A DNA stretch of 64,000 nucleotides from Chthoniobacterales bacterium (GTDB taxonomy: Bacteria > Verrucomicrobiota > Verrucomicrobiia > Chthoniobacterales > JACTMZ01): assembly GCA_021463515.1 (NCBI GenBank), contig JAJTYZ010000112.1, positions 54,891-118,890 on the forward strand, read 5' to 3'. Numbering within the stretch: position 1 is the stretch's first letter; each line of letters starts with the position of its first letter. The notes beneath the pieces were generated by a model. The model saw only the letters and a program-made list of their open reading frames with translations, had not been told where the DNA came from and did not search any database. Positions 44,886-53,311 of this stretch are shown one piece after another. Position numbers and translations under genes: made by a program.

Positions 44886-46187
44886 CTACACCTCTCTTGA
44901 TATCGCCGGCACTAAAACAGCATCTCTCATCCCGTGGAGTAATTTTTTATCGGCAGGGCACACCGTTGCCAACACACCACCCAACTTTGTTTCGCGCACC
45001 CCGCAAAAATAATACGGACACAACCGTACGCGCCCTCGCATGGATACCATCAGGCCACCCTCTTCATAATCCATGCCAACCATGCGTGGATGGTGAAACT
45101 TTTGCAAAATCCATGGGCGTCGTTTCCAATCTGCCAAGGCTTCGTCAATCGCCCGTTTCCAATCTTCCTGCGGCATATCTTGCCCCACCCGCACGCTGCG
45201 TGAGCCCCAGGCGAGTTCGGAAAACCCGCTGATTTTTAAAACCAACTCGCGCTCACGTTGACTAAATTTTTTGAGCTCCTCCCAGTCGTGAATTTCCAAT
45301 CCGGGATAAACCCCCGTCGGCGGCAAAGGCTGGGGGTCCATGAGCCAAGTTCGTGGAATGACTTTTCGTAATGCCAACAAATTGCGATCGCCCAATTCAC
45401 GCTGCCAAAAGTCGGCTAACGGACGCAGCCAAAACAATGCAAAGAGCAATTTTTCCTCCAGCCACGGTTTAGGCGGTGGTGTCATCTGACGTTTTCCTTC
45501 GGCTACCTCACGAAGCAAAATATCCACGCCCGGGATATTTGGTAAATCGAATAGTTCAAAAAATCGGTACGTGCTCGATCGCAAATCCGGCGGCAATACC
45601 TCCGCATCCACGACTCGCGCACCAATACGTGCCGCCATCCATTCCATTTCCGGGCGGTAGCCTGCGGCCTCTTTGGAAATCACGATGTCACCATGGCCTT
45701 GAACCACGGCAGCAAATCCTTCATCCATCCCTTTCCCTCCCAACACATCGAATCCCTCCGCAGCATAGACCTCATTGAGCCACGATGTAAGGCCGATGCC
45801 ACCGGGCACGCTATCGAGTTCCGCGATGGTAAATCCACCCTCGGTGAGAATCACATCCGGGCGCAAAATGTGTGGAATTTCTCCTGCTAAAGCTTTGGCT
45901 CGCGCTATGGAAATCAATGATTCCGGCTTACCACAATCAAGAAGCTCCGCTATCCACGCAGGGCGTTTTCCGGAGACACTGAGGCGATAAAGAAGATTCG
46001 CCGCTTCGAGAAATTTGCGTAGGCGATAACCAAGTTTTTCCAACTCCTCCGCAAGTGCCGCATCGAGAACAAAAGGCTCGGCGGCCACACGCCATTCCTT
46101 TCCGGCAAATAGTCCGCCTTCGGGAAGCGCCGTACGAACGCGCACCGCTCGGGCGACGCGTGCTTCTGGAGAATCGGTGGTGTTCAC
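44886..46187 (-). CDS. ATP-grasp-like protein of unknown function
   Basis: A 433-residue soluble protein. The N-terminal half contains 'ILRPDVILTEGGFTIAELDS', then 'VPGGIGLTSWLNEVYAA', resembling the substrate half of ATP-grasp ligases such as glutathionylspermidine synthase-like proteins. The C-terminal half has 'RELVLKISGFSELAWGSRSV' (nucleotide-binding Lys candidate) and 'RRPWILQKFHHPRMVGMDYE', which fit the ATP-binding halves of that fold. A ligase joining an acid and an amine is likely, but the substrate is unknown. Its start overlaps the stop of ruvA by 4 bp, so it is cotranslated with ruvA, an odd pairing. The fold call is from motif pattern only. Confidence 0.6.
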   Translation of the reverse strand: MNTTDSPEARVARAVRVRTALPEGGLFAGKEWRVAAEPFVLDAALAEELEKLGYRLRKFLEAANLLYRLSVSGKRPAWIAELLDCGKPESLISIARAKALAGEIPHILRPDVILTEGGFTIAELDSVPGGIGLTSWLNEVYAAEGFDVLGGKGMDEGFAAVVQGHGDIVISKEAAGYRPEMEWMAARIGARVVDAEVLPPDLRSSTYRFFELFDLPNIPGVDILLREVAEGKRQMTPPPKPWLEEKLLFALFWLRPLADFWQRELGDRNLLALRKVIPRTWLMDPQPLPPTGVYPGLEIHDWEELKKFSQRERELVLKISGFSELAWGSRSVRVGQDMPQEDWKRAIDEALADWKRRPWILQKFHHPRMVGMDYEEGGLMVSMRGRVRLCPYYFCGVRETKLGGVLATVCPADKKLLHGMRDAVLVPAISREV

Positions 46188-46786
46188 AGCAACAATTTGA
46201 GTGCTTCGCGCACGAGTTCTTCCGTGCCAAGCGATGTCTGTCTCTGCGCCACCTCACGAACCGCCTTAGCCGCATTAACCTGTTTGTAACCCAGCGCAAT
46301 GAGTGCCAACACCGCATCATTCGACACCCGCGCTTCTTCCGTCGGTGCTTTGGATGCACTGGCAGCTTCCCATGCAGCGGCGACGCCGAGTTTATCTTTA
46401 AGTTCGAGAACAATTCGCTCCGCCGTTTTCTTCCCGAGGCCACTAATTTTAGAAATGGACGCAATATCCGACTCCACAACGGCGGCCTTAAAACGCACCA
46501 CATCCATGCCACTTAACACCGCAAGAGCTAACTTGGGACCAACACCGCTGACACGATTTACCAACAGGCGAAACAAGTCCCTTTCCTCGCTGGAGGCAAA
46601 TCCATACAATAGATGTGCGTCTTCGCGAACTTGCAAATGCGTAAGCAAGCGAACCGACTGACCGGGCGGCGGCAGACGATCATAGCTGGAGAGCGGAATG
46701 AAAACTTCGTAGCCTACACCATGCACTTCAATCACCACTTGCGTGGGGAGAATCTCACGGAGAATGCCTTCAAGGTACGTAATCAT
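46184..46786 (-). CDS. ruvA: Holliday junction branch migration protein RuvA
   Basis: A 200-residue RuvA, which binds the four-way junction and loads the RuvB motor. Domain I (OB fold) has 'MITYLEGILREILPTQVVIE' and 'HGVGYEVFIP'; domain II has two helix-hairpin-helix motifs, 'VNRVSGVGPKLALAVLSG' and 'ISKISGLGKKTAERIVLELK'; domain III, which contacts RuvB, is the last 48 residues ('DAVLALIALGYKQVNAAKAV'). Length is normal. ruvB and ruvC are not in the window. The start is only 5 bp from the start of a divergent gene, so the promoter must lie inside that neighbour's coding region. Confidence 0.97.
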   Translation of the reverse strand: MITYLEGILREILPTQVVIEVHGVGYEVFIPLSSYDRLPPPGQSVRLLTHLQVREDAHLLYGFASSEERDLFRLLVNRVSGVGPKLALAVLSGMDVVRFKAAVVESDIASISKISGLGKKTAERIVLELKDKLGVAAAWEAASASKAPTEEARVSNDAVLALIALGYKQVNAAKAVREVAQRQTSLGTEELVREALKLLL

Positions 46787-46791
46787 TGCCC

Positions 46792-47397
46792 ATGACCGCT
46801 ACCACACCCCACCGCTACGGCAAGCGTGCTTTTGTGATTTTTTTGATGTTGAATTTCGTGGTCGGAGCGCAAACCACGGATGACGCATGGCGCCTCACGA
46901 TTGTTCCGGCGTTTCAACGTCCGCCTTTGCACAAGCCCCTCCGAGGCTCCAAAACGGCGGTGTTGGTTGTCGCTCGTGAAGCAGGTTATGGAGCCTTGGA
47001 ATTTGCGAAGGAAAATGAAGCGTTTCAACGTGCTCGAACGAGCGCAGAAAAATTCGGAGACGGCTGGGTTGCGTCTGCGAAAATGGAGATTCATCGCGAT
47101 AAAAATCGCGTCATTGAAAGCATTATCATCACCGACGAAAACGGCCCGTTCCTTCCGAGTCTCGCTCTTGCTCCCGCCTTTTACGAACATTTCGAGCCCC
47201 TGCTCGGCGCCGGATTTTATGTCGTTATTCCCGACCGCAGCACCCTCGCGCTCTTCCCGCGTCTTGCCGGTGGTATTCCTGCCGAAGCTACGGTGCAACT
47301 TATCGAAAAGAACCGCTTGGCAACTTATCCGGTCAGCCGCGAGGTTTTCCGAGCGCATCGGGGTGGATTGACCGCTGTCGGTATTCTCGAAGAGTGA
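46792..47397 (+). CDS. Exported protein of unknown function
   Basis: A 201-residue protein with a hydrophobic N-terminus (about 10-26, 'RAFVIFLMLNFVVGA') that looks like a signal peptide. The rest has no familiar motif; 'ASAKMEIHRDKNRVIESIII' and 'FLPSLALAPAFYEHFEPLLG' suggest alternating strands and helices. The start is the ATG at 46792, divergent from ruvA with a 5-bp gap; a TTG at 46786 would overlap ruvA's start. Its stop is 20 bp from the stop of the convergent hydrolase gene. No function proposed. Confidence 0.65.
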   Translation: MTATTPHRYGKRAFVIFLMLNFVVGAQTTDDAWRLTIVPAFQRPPLHKPLRGSKTAVLVVAREAGYGALEFAKENEAFQRARTSAEKFGDGWVASAKMEIHRDKNRVIESIIITDENGPFLPSLALAPAFYEHFEPLLGAGFYVVIPDRSTLALFPRLAGGIPAEATVQLIEKNRLATYPVSREVFRAHRGGLTAVGILEE

Positions 47398-47416
47398 TGG
47401 ATCGAACACCGAAAAA

Positions 47417-48097
47417 TTAAAATTCCTTCGACGCCCCAATTTCCATCAAGTGCAAAAGGGCCGCACGATCAGAAAACTCGCGTGCGGCATCCGCATGGTT
47501 GATTTCGATGGGCGGGAACGTGTCGTAGTGAACGCCAATGACCTGTGGTGTTTCCAAAAGATTCGCCGCACGTGCGGCATCCGCAGGGCCCATGGTAAAA
47601 TTGTCGCCGATGCACAGAACCGCAAACTTGAGGGCCGCTTCCTCCGCAATGAACTTCATATCTGCGGTGAGTGCCGTATCGCCGGAATAGTAAAAATTTC
47701 CCTCCGTCGTCTCGATGAGAAATCCTCCCGGATTCCCGCCGTAAGTGCCATCAGGCAACACGCTGGAATGAATGGCATTTGTCATTTTGACGCGGCCAAA
47801 AGGAAAAGCGCGGCTTCCACCAAGATTCATCGGATGCGTTTTTTCAACACCCTGATTGTTGAACCAATCCGCAATTTCAAAATTGGCAATCACCGTTGCG
47901 CCCGTACGCTTCGCAATCTCGACAGCATCGGCCACATGATCAAAATGCCCGTGAGAAATGAGAATATAATCCGCAGGAATTTTTCCGATATCAAGAGTGG
48001 CAGCCTTCGGATTCGGGGTGATGAAGGGGTCAAACAACAAATGTGTTCCCGCGACTTCAACTTCGAAACAGGAATGACCGTAGTAAGTAAGTTTCAT
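47417..48097 (-). CDS. UPF0173-type metal-dependent hydrolase
   Basis: A 226-residue metallo-beta-lactamase-fold protein of the UPF0173 group. The metal site 'ILISHGHFDHVADAVEIA' (HxHxDH) is clear; further ligands are 'AIHSS' and 'YYSGDTALTADM', and 'GVHYDTFPPIEIN' is the family's C-terminal mark. Substrate unknown; homologues are cytoplasmic. It is the last gene of the leftward string from sppA to bioB, 1 bp after bioB's stop. Confidence 0.93.
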   Translation of the reverse strand: MKLTYYGHSCFEVEVAGTHLLFDPFITPNPKAATLDIGKIPADYILISHGHFDHVADAVEIAKRTGATVIANFEIADWFNNQGVEKTHPMNLGGSRAFPFGRVKMTNAIHSSVLPDGTYGGNPGGFLIETTEGNFYYSGDTALTADMKFIAEEAALKFAVLCIGDNFTMGPADAARAANLLETPQVIGVHYDTFPPIEINHADAAREFSDRAALLHLMEIGASKEF

Positions 48098-48098
48098 G

Positions 48099-49100
48099 TT
48101 AACTCACAGGGACAGACGCCGGAGAATACGGCTCAAGCGGCTGAAGATCGAGCGCGGCGAGCAGTTCCATATCCTCGTTTTCACCCGGATTCGGCGTCGT
48201 GAGAAGTTTATCACCGTAAAAGAAGGAGTTCGCCCCGGCGAAAAAGCAAAGGGCTTGCCCTTCCTGCGTGAGGGACGTGCGGCCTGCGGAGAGGCGGACT
48301 TTGGAAAGCGGGAGAACAATGCGTGCGGTGGCAATGAGGCGCACAAGTTCAAAAATTTTCACTGGTTCGGCCCGCGATTCGAGGGGCGTTCCCGCAACGG
48401 GAACGAGACAATTGATCGGCACGCTTTCGGGAGGCGGATTCAAATTGGCCAACACTTCCAACATACGCAGCCGGTCGCGCCGCGTTTCGCCCATGCCGAT
48501 AATTCCACCGCAACAAACCGACATGCCTGCTCGTTGAACGGCACCGATAGTAGCGAGACGGTCATCGAAGGTATGGGTGCTGATAACTTGCGGATAGTAT
48601 TCCGGCGACGTGTCAATGTTGTGATTATACGCGGTAACACCGGCCTCTTTTAGTTTTTTGGCCTCCGAATCGTTGAGATGCCCCAAAGTCACACACACCT
48701 CCATGCCCAGCTTGCTCACCTCACGAATGCTTTCGAGAACGGAATCAAACCGCCGATCACCCTCGCGCACCCCTTTCCATGCCGCGCCCATGCAAAACCG
48801 CGTTGCCCCATTGTCACGGGCAGCCTGCGCATGAGGAAGAATTTCTTCTACGGGCATCAAAGGCTCGGGCTTTAGGCCCGTATTGTGATGCGCACTTTGA
48901 GAACAATAACCGCAATCTTCACTGCAAGCACCCGTCTTAATGTTCAGCAGCGTACACAGCTGTACCTCACTCCCAGGCCAATGCTTTTTATGAACCCGAT
49001 GCGATTCCTCAATAAGCTCAAAAAAAGGACGATCGTAAATTTCTTCCAGTTGCGCGTAAGTCACATTCACCCTGTAAAAAGTAAGTCCGCAAAAATTCAA
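48099..49100 (-). CDS. bioB: Biotin synthase
   Basis: A 333-residue radical SAM enzyme that inserts sulfur into dethiobiotin. The cluster motif is 'GACSEDCGYCSQSAHH' (CxxxCxxC), followed by 'RFCMGAAWKGVREGD' and 'YNHNIDTSPEYYPQVISTHT', and the [2Fe-2S] ligands appear as Cys in 'VTLGHL', 'CCGGIIGMGE' and the Arg in 'KVRLSAGR'. The ATG at 49100 overlaps the stop of the HAD gene by 4 bp; a GTG at 49070 is an alternative. Biotin is needed by the carboxyltransferase encoded at 28.8-30.2 kb, though its carrier is elsewhere. Other bio genes are not in the window. Confidence 0.97.
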   Translation of the reverse strand: MNFCGLTFYRVNVTYAQLEEIYDRPFFELIEESHRVHKKHWPGSEVQLCTLLNIKTGACSEDCGYCSQSAHHNTGLKPEPLMPVEEILPHAQAARDNGATRFCMGAAWKGVREGDRRFDSVLESIREVSKLGMEVCVTLGHLNDSEAKKLKEAGVTAYNHNIDTSPEYYPQVISTHTFDDRLATIGAVQRAGMSVCCGGIIGMGETRRDRLRMLEVLANLNPPPESVPINCLVPVAGTPLESRAEPVKIFELVRLIATARIVLPLSKVRLSAGRTSLTQEGQALCFFAGANSFFYGDKLLTTPNPGENEDMELLAALDLQPLEPYSPASVPVS

Positions 49101-49705
49101 GTCAATGGCATTGCAACGCCAAGTTCTCGCAGCGTCTCGACAAAATCTCCGTGGGCCTCGTCCATGTAATGCAGAGACTGTAACCTCGCTGCCCGCGCCC
49201 CTTCCACATTGGCTTCCAAATCATCAATGTAACATGTCTCCTCCGCACGCACGCCGAACTGTTGAATGGCCCGATGATAAATCTCCGGCTCCGGCTTCAT
49301 GAGATGTACCCGGTAGGAATACACGCCATCGGAAAATTTCTGAAAAATCTCATAATTCCTAACGATAAAATCGTGGTGCAAAGCGTTTGTGTTTGAGAGC
49401 AGATAGAGCGGGAAATGCGAATGCAAAACGGACACCACCTCCCACATCGGCGCATTCGGTTCAAACATATCCTGCCATGCCATGCACAAAGTTTCTCGAT
49501 CCACCACATGACCATAAACGCCGGACAGAGCGGATAAAAATTCATCACTCTCCACCAAACCCCGCTCGTAATCCTGCGCAAGCTGAGCCAGATCCGGTTG
49601 TTTTGGAGGCGGTGCCTTCGCCTCGCGAAGAAGGCGTTGCGCTCGCGTGTAGTCGAGCCGCAAAAGCACATTGCCAATGTCGAAAATGAAAGCGCGTATT
49701 TTCAT
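49097..49705 (-). CDS. HAD-superfamily phosphatase
   Basis: A 202-residue haloacid-dehalogenase-like phosphatase. Motif I is 'FIFDIGNVLLRLDY': the first Asp is present and the second is replaced by Gly-Asn, as in the YihX glucose-1-phosphatase-like group. Motif II is 'LYLLSNTNALHH' and motif III/IV are 'KPEPEIYHRAIQQ' and 'CYIDDLEANVEGA'. A small helical cap lies between motifs I and II. A phosphosugar is the likely substrate. It overlaps thiL (stop side) and bioB (start side) by 4 bp each. Confidence 0.9.
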   Translation of the reverse strand: MKIRAFIFDIGNVLLRLDYTRAQRLLREAKAPPPKQPDLAQLAQDYERGLVESDEFLSALSGVYGHVVDRETLCMAWQDMFEPNAPMWEVVSVLHSHFPLYLLSNTNALHHDFIVRNYEIFQKFSDGVYSYRVHLMKPEPEIYHRAIQQFGVRAEETCYIDDLEANVEGARAARLQSLHYMDEAHGDFVETLRELGVAMPLT

Positions 49706-50607
49706 ACCTTGAAATGATCATAGCCCCGTACCGCGCCAAGTCCCTCACGAATACCTTTTCGCGCTAAAGTGCCAATTCGCGTCAGGCGCAATTTTGGAAA
49801 ATTCTTACGCCACTCGATCTCCAAGCGATCCGCATCCACGCGACCCACCGCAAAGAGCAATTCAAAATCCTCCCCATCCCCCAACGCCTGCTCCGGCGTA
49901 ACCCCACGGCGACGTGGTAAGAAGGACGTGTCCAATGTAAAACCCACATCACTTGCCTTAGCAAGACGCGGCAAATCGGCTGCCAAGCCATCGCTCAAAT
50001 CCATCATGGCGTGAATGTGAAAATGCCTCACCAACCACACTGCCTCCTCCACGCGTGGTTGAAAACGCAAATGCCATCCCGACGCCAACGAACCACCGAG
50101 AACTCCCGTGACAAAAAGCACATCCCCGGAACGTCCTCCGCAGCGACGCACAAAATGCTTTTCATCAACTTCGCCCGTCATCGCCACATTGATAACCATC
50201 GGCCCCTCCGTACGCGCCATCTCGCCCCCCACCACATGAAATCCAAATGTTCGTGCCGCCTTTTCAATTCCTCGGTACATCTGCGTGAGCCAAACTCCTG
50301 TTTGTTTCGGACGCAGCACGCAGGTGATCAAGGCGTGCTTTGGACGCCCCCCACACGCCGCGATGTCACTCACCGCACGGCACACCGCCTTCCAACCAAC
50401 AGCTTGCGGCACGTCGGCCTCGCGAAAATGACGCCCCTCAACCACCACATCGGTTTTGAGCAAAAACAAAGACGTTTCCGACGGGCCTCGCACCGCCGCA
50501 CAATCATCTCCAATCCCCGCCGGAACGCAACGCGATGCGGGTTGACGCACGAGGTGCTGAATCCGCTCCACAAGCGCATCTTCATCGGTTATTAGGCGTC
50601 GGTTCAC
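49702..50607 (-). CDS. thiL: Thiamine-monophosphate kinase
   Basis: A 301-residue kinase converting thiamine phosphate to the active diphosphate. 'GIGDDCAAV' at about 30 and 'LLKTDVVVEGRHF' are the Mg- and ATP-binding strands; 'AVSDIAACGGRPKHALI' and 'VGGEMARTEGPMVINV' are standard, and 'MMDLSDGLAADLPRLA' is the substrate loop. The start is the GTG at 50607, which overlaps the previous stop (GTGA); a longer frame reading to 50709 lies in the CPBP gene and has no family match. Confidence 0.95.
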   Translation of the reverse strand: MNRRLITDEDALVERIQHLVRQPASRCVPAGIGDDCAAVRGPSETSLFLLKTDVVVEGRHFREADVPQAVGWKAVCRAVSDIAACGGRPKHALITCVLRPKQTGVWLTQMYRGIEKAARTFGFHVVGGEMARTEGPMVINVAMTGEVDEKHFVRRCGGRSGDVLFVTGVLGGSLASGWHLRFQPRVEEAVWLVRHFHIHAMMDLSDGLAADLPRLAKASDVGFTLDTSFLPRRRGVTPEQALGDGEDFELLFAVGRVDADRLEIEWRKNFPKLRLTRIGTLARKGIREGLGAVRGYDHFKV

Positions 50608-51398
50608 AGCACAAAAAGAATAAGCCCCACTTGGAAGGCATTGAAAATCGCGTGCATAAGCATCGGCACCACTAATGATCCTGTACGCTCGTAGGCGAGC
50701 CCGAGACAAAATGCTAAAGTGAAAAGTGCGGGAATAGAAAACGCATGACCGTGAATAAGGGCAAAGAGCAAACTGGTGAAGGTTAATGCCAAAAATGCAC
50801 CGATGTATTTTTTCATCACCGCATACAAATAACCGCGAAAAATGAACTCTTCGGCAAACGGTGCAATGACAATTGCCATCGTCAATACACCCACGCGATC
50901 ACGCGGAGATTTTGCCTCGACCAAAAACCGAACCACATCCTGCGGTGTCCCCTCATTTCCCGCAGCTCCATGCACCATGCCTTGCACAAGAACCAACAGC
51001 GGATAGGCCGCAGCGATATAAAGGAGACCTCGACCCAAAGCGCGCGGAAAGGAAATCGCTCTCCAGCCAAATACCTGCTTGAGCGAAAAGTTGCGGTAAA
51101 TAATTAGTCCGAGAAGTAAGAGAACAATGGAGCCATAGAGAACTACGCCAAGGACAATATGGCGAAACTCCATCGTCGGAGGTTCGGTGTCCGCCAAAGA
51201 ACTTCGCCCCTGCATGGCAAACCACGCCATCAGCACAAGTGCCATCGCCAGATCCAAACGCGCCACCCACGCCGTGTTTACCAGACCTGCATTTCGCACC
51301 AAAATGGTACGCGCCACCGGAAGGTAAAATCGCAACCCTACCGCCGTAAAAACGGCGATCAAAAGCACTTCAACCCATGCAAATCCCGTATTTACCAC
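50604..51398 (-). CDS. CPBP-family intramembrane glutamic endopeptidase
   Basis: A 264-residue membrane protein with about seven hydrophobic segments. The Rce1/CPBP signature is clear: 'APFAEEFIFRGYLY' (paired Glu, then Arg), 'LLFALIHGHAF' (His) and 'LVVPMLMHAIFNAF' (His-x3-Asn). Such proteases cleave within membranes; in bacteria many are linked to bacteriocin immunity or membrane protein turnover. The start is GTG at 51398, overlapping sppA by 7 bp; the pairing of two membrane proteases in one operon is notable. Substrate unknown. Confidence 0.9.
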   Translation of the reverse strand: MVNTGFAWVEVLLIAVFTAVGLRFYLPVARTILVRNAGLVNTAWVARLDLAMALVLMAWFAMQGRSSLADTEPPTMEFRHIVLGVVLYGSIVLLLLGLIIYRNFSLKQVFGWRAISFPRALGRGLLYIAAAYPLLVLVQGMVHGAAGNEGTPQDVVRFLVEAKSPRDRVGVLTMAIVIAPFAEEFIFRGYLYAVMKKYIGAFLALTFTSLLFALIHGHAFSIPALFTLAFCLGLAYERTGSLVVPMLMHAIFNAFQVGLILFVL

Positions 51399-52387
51399 GC
51401 GTAAAATTCCGGCAAGAGGTACGCGCGCCCCGGCTGCATCCGAAAGGAAGGCGTAACTCCGAGATTCAATTCCACTTGCGATTTTGCACCCATCCCAAGC
51501 CAGCGAAGAATACGTCGAAAACTCATTTGCGGCTCATAGCGAATCACTCCGGCCTCCGGCGTTTTAGCCAACTCACGCGCTTTGTCGAAGGCATCTTCCA
51601 TATAGCCAATCTGATCCACCAACCCGGCTTCCTTGGCATCTCGTCCTGTTAAAACACGACCATCTGCCAGCCCTTCCCGCAGATCGCCCGCCGAAAGATT
51701 TCTGGCATTGGCCACAATATCCAAAAAACGCCCATAAGTTTGCTGCACCATACCTTCGACATAAGCCTTTTCTTCCGGCGTCATCGGGCGCGAACCACTT
51801 AGCATGTCCTTAAATTTCCCGCTCTTAAATACCACAGCATCGAGGCCGACTTTCTGAAAAAGCCCCTCGTAGTTGAGCGTCTGAATAATCACGCCGATGC
51901 TTCCCGTGAATGTCGTATCGTTGGCGACAATCCAATTTGCCCCGCAGGAAAGATAATAGGCACCCGAAGCACCCATGGAGGACATCGCAGAAACAACGGG
52001 CTTTACGGCACTGACCTTTTTAATTTCATGCCACAAAATATCCGAGGCCGTCACTTCTCCACCCGGTGAGTCCACGGCAAGCACGACCGCTTTGATATTT
52101 TCATCCTCCGCAGCAGTTCGCAAAGCTTTGGTAATATCGTCCACCATCGAAGTTCCCCACTCGCTTTCATCGTTGGCGTGAATCACTCCCCGCACGGGAA
52201 TCACCGCAATTTTGCCCGCATCCTTCGCACCTTCCTCAATCACGATTTGCTCGAGGGGCGGGATTTTATTGATCGTGGCACTTTCCGCTTCACCAACGCC
52301 GAGAGCGGCCACAAGAATGAAGTTAACAAACATGCTGGCACACAGCGCGAGAAACACGACTAACAAGGCACACCCTGTTTTTTTCAT
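51392..52387 (-). CDS. sppA: Signal peptide peptidase SppA
   Basis: A 331-residue serine protease of the S49 family, short (single-domain) form. One membrane helix (about 7-29), then the catalytic dyad: the nucleophile Ser in 'SMGASGAYYLSCGA' and Lys in 'SGKFKDMLSG', with 'VVLAVDSPGGEVTAS' and 'DTTFTGSIGVI' as conserved parts. It degrades left-over signal peptides at the inner membrane. The start at 52387 ('MKKTGCALLVVF') has GAGG directly before it; a start at 52417 would extend it by 10 residues. It is the first gene of the leftward string. Confidence 0.93.
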   Translation of the reverse strand: MKKTGCALLVVFLALCASMFVNFILVAALGVGEAESATINKIPPLEQIVIEEGAKDAGKIAVIPVRGVIHANDESEWGTSMVDDITKALRTAAEDENIKAVVLAVDSPGGEVTASDILWHEIKKVSAVKPVVSAMSSMGASGAYYLSCGANWIVANDTTFTGSIGVIIQTLNYEGLFQKVGLDAVVFKSGKFKDMLSGSRPMTPEEKAYVEGMVQQTYGRFLDIVANARNLSAGDLREGLADGRVLTGRDAKEAGLVDQIGYMEDAFDKARELAKTPEAGVIRYEPQMSFRRILRWLGMGAKSQVELNLGVTPSFRMQPGRAYLLPEFYAW

Positions 52388-52483
52388 CCTCGGAACATCG
52401 CCGACCTCGTGCCGCAAGACAAGCGGGAACCCTGCGGTGACTTGCTATCTCATGAACCAAACTGCTTAATTGCCTGCAAACCC

Positions 52484-53311
52484 ATGCACCCACAAAAGGA
52501 AGCACTTGTGCGACTGCTTGCTGACGATGACGAGTCAACCGTCCATCTGGTCAAAGTGCAATTGGCACAAGTAGGGTCCGAACAGCTCGCTGATTTGCGC
52601 GACCTCGCGAATTGCGACAATCCTGCGGCAGCACTCCACGCCCGCGATGTTTTGCACGCGGTGATACAAAATGAAGCGGTCACACAATTTGAGGCACTTT
52701 GTGCAACCTTTGACGAACAATCCGATCTCGAAGAAGCCTGCTGGTTGCTAAGTACATCGTTGCTCCGTGGATTAGATACTGTCTCCTGCTGTCAGCGTCT
52801 GGACATTTGGGGTGCCGAGCTAGAACGCCGCTTGCGCCGATCATCCCACGAAAAATCGCATGTGGAAATTATGACGGATTTCCTCGCAAACGAGCTCACA
52901 TTCACGGGAAATACCGAGGACTATTACCATGAGGAAAATTCCTTGCTTCCCTGCGTACTCGATTCCCGCAAAGGTGTTCCCATTACCCTTGTGCTGCTCT
53001 ACATGTTCATCGGTCGCCGCGCCGGTATTTCGATTGGCGGCGTCAATTTACCCGGGCATTTTCTCGCACGGCACGGCGCTGTCCTTTTCGATCCATTCCA
53101 TGGTGGCCGCGTGATGACACAACGGGATTGTGCGGAAATTCTACGACGTCAAAACAAACAACTCGAAGCGTGGCATCTCCATGTCGCCACCCAACGGCAA
53201 ATTCTCACCCGCACCCTCGCCAATCTTCTCTATGCCTACCATCGTTGTGGTAACCAAGTGCTTTACCAACGACTCAAACGCTGGAGTCATATCCTCTGCG
53301 GCAACACATGA
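52484..53311 (+). CDS. Transglutaminase-like SirB1-type protein
   Basis: A 275-residue cytoplasmic protein. Residues about 105-250 carry the SirB1 transglutaminase-like core: 'DYYHEENSLLPCVLDSRKGV', 'PITLVLLYMFIGRRAGI' and 'GVNLPGHFLARHGAVLFDPF'. In the bacterial SirB1 group the catalytic Cys is often lost; here a Cys is in 'LPCVLDSRKG', but no transglutaminase activity is known. The N-terminal 90 residues are helical repeats ('HLVKVQLAQVGSEQLADLRD'). The start is uncertain; 52484 is used, although an upstream in-frame reading to 52409 exists. cinA overlaps its stop by 4 bp. Confidence 0.85.
   Translation: MHPQKEALVRLLADDDESTVHLVKVQLAQVGSEQLADLRDLANCDNPAAALHARDVLHAVIQNEAVTQFEALCATFDEQSDLEEACWLLSTSLLRGLDTVSCCQRLDIWGAELERRLRRSSHEKSHVEIMTDFLANELTFTGNTEDYYHEENSLLPCVLDSRKGVPITLVLLYMFIGRRAGISIGGVNLPGHFLARHGAVLFDPFHGGRVMTQRDCAEILRRQNKQLEAWHLHVATQRQILTRTLANLLYAYHRCGNQVLYQRLKRWSHILCGNT

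Noticed and set aside
46783-47439. Long leftward frame opposite the 201-residue gene
   Set aside because: No ribosome site, no family pattern; the rightward frame has a signal peptide and normal composition.
50608-50709. N-terminal extension of ThiL
   Set aside because: It lies in the CPBP gene; the GTG at 50607 with a 4-bp overlap fits both family and operon.
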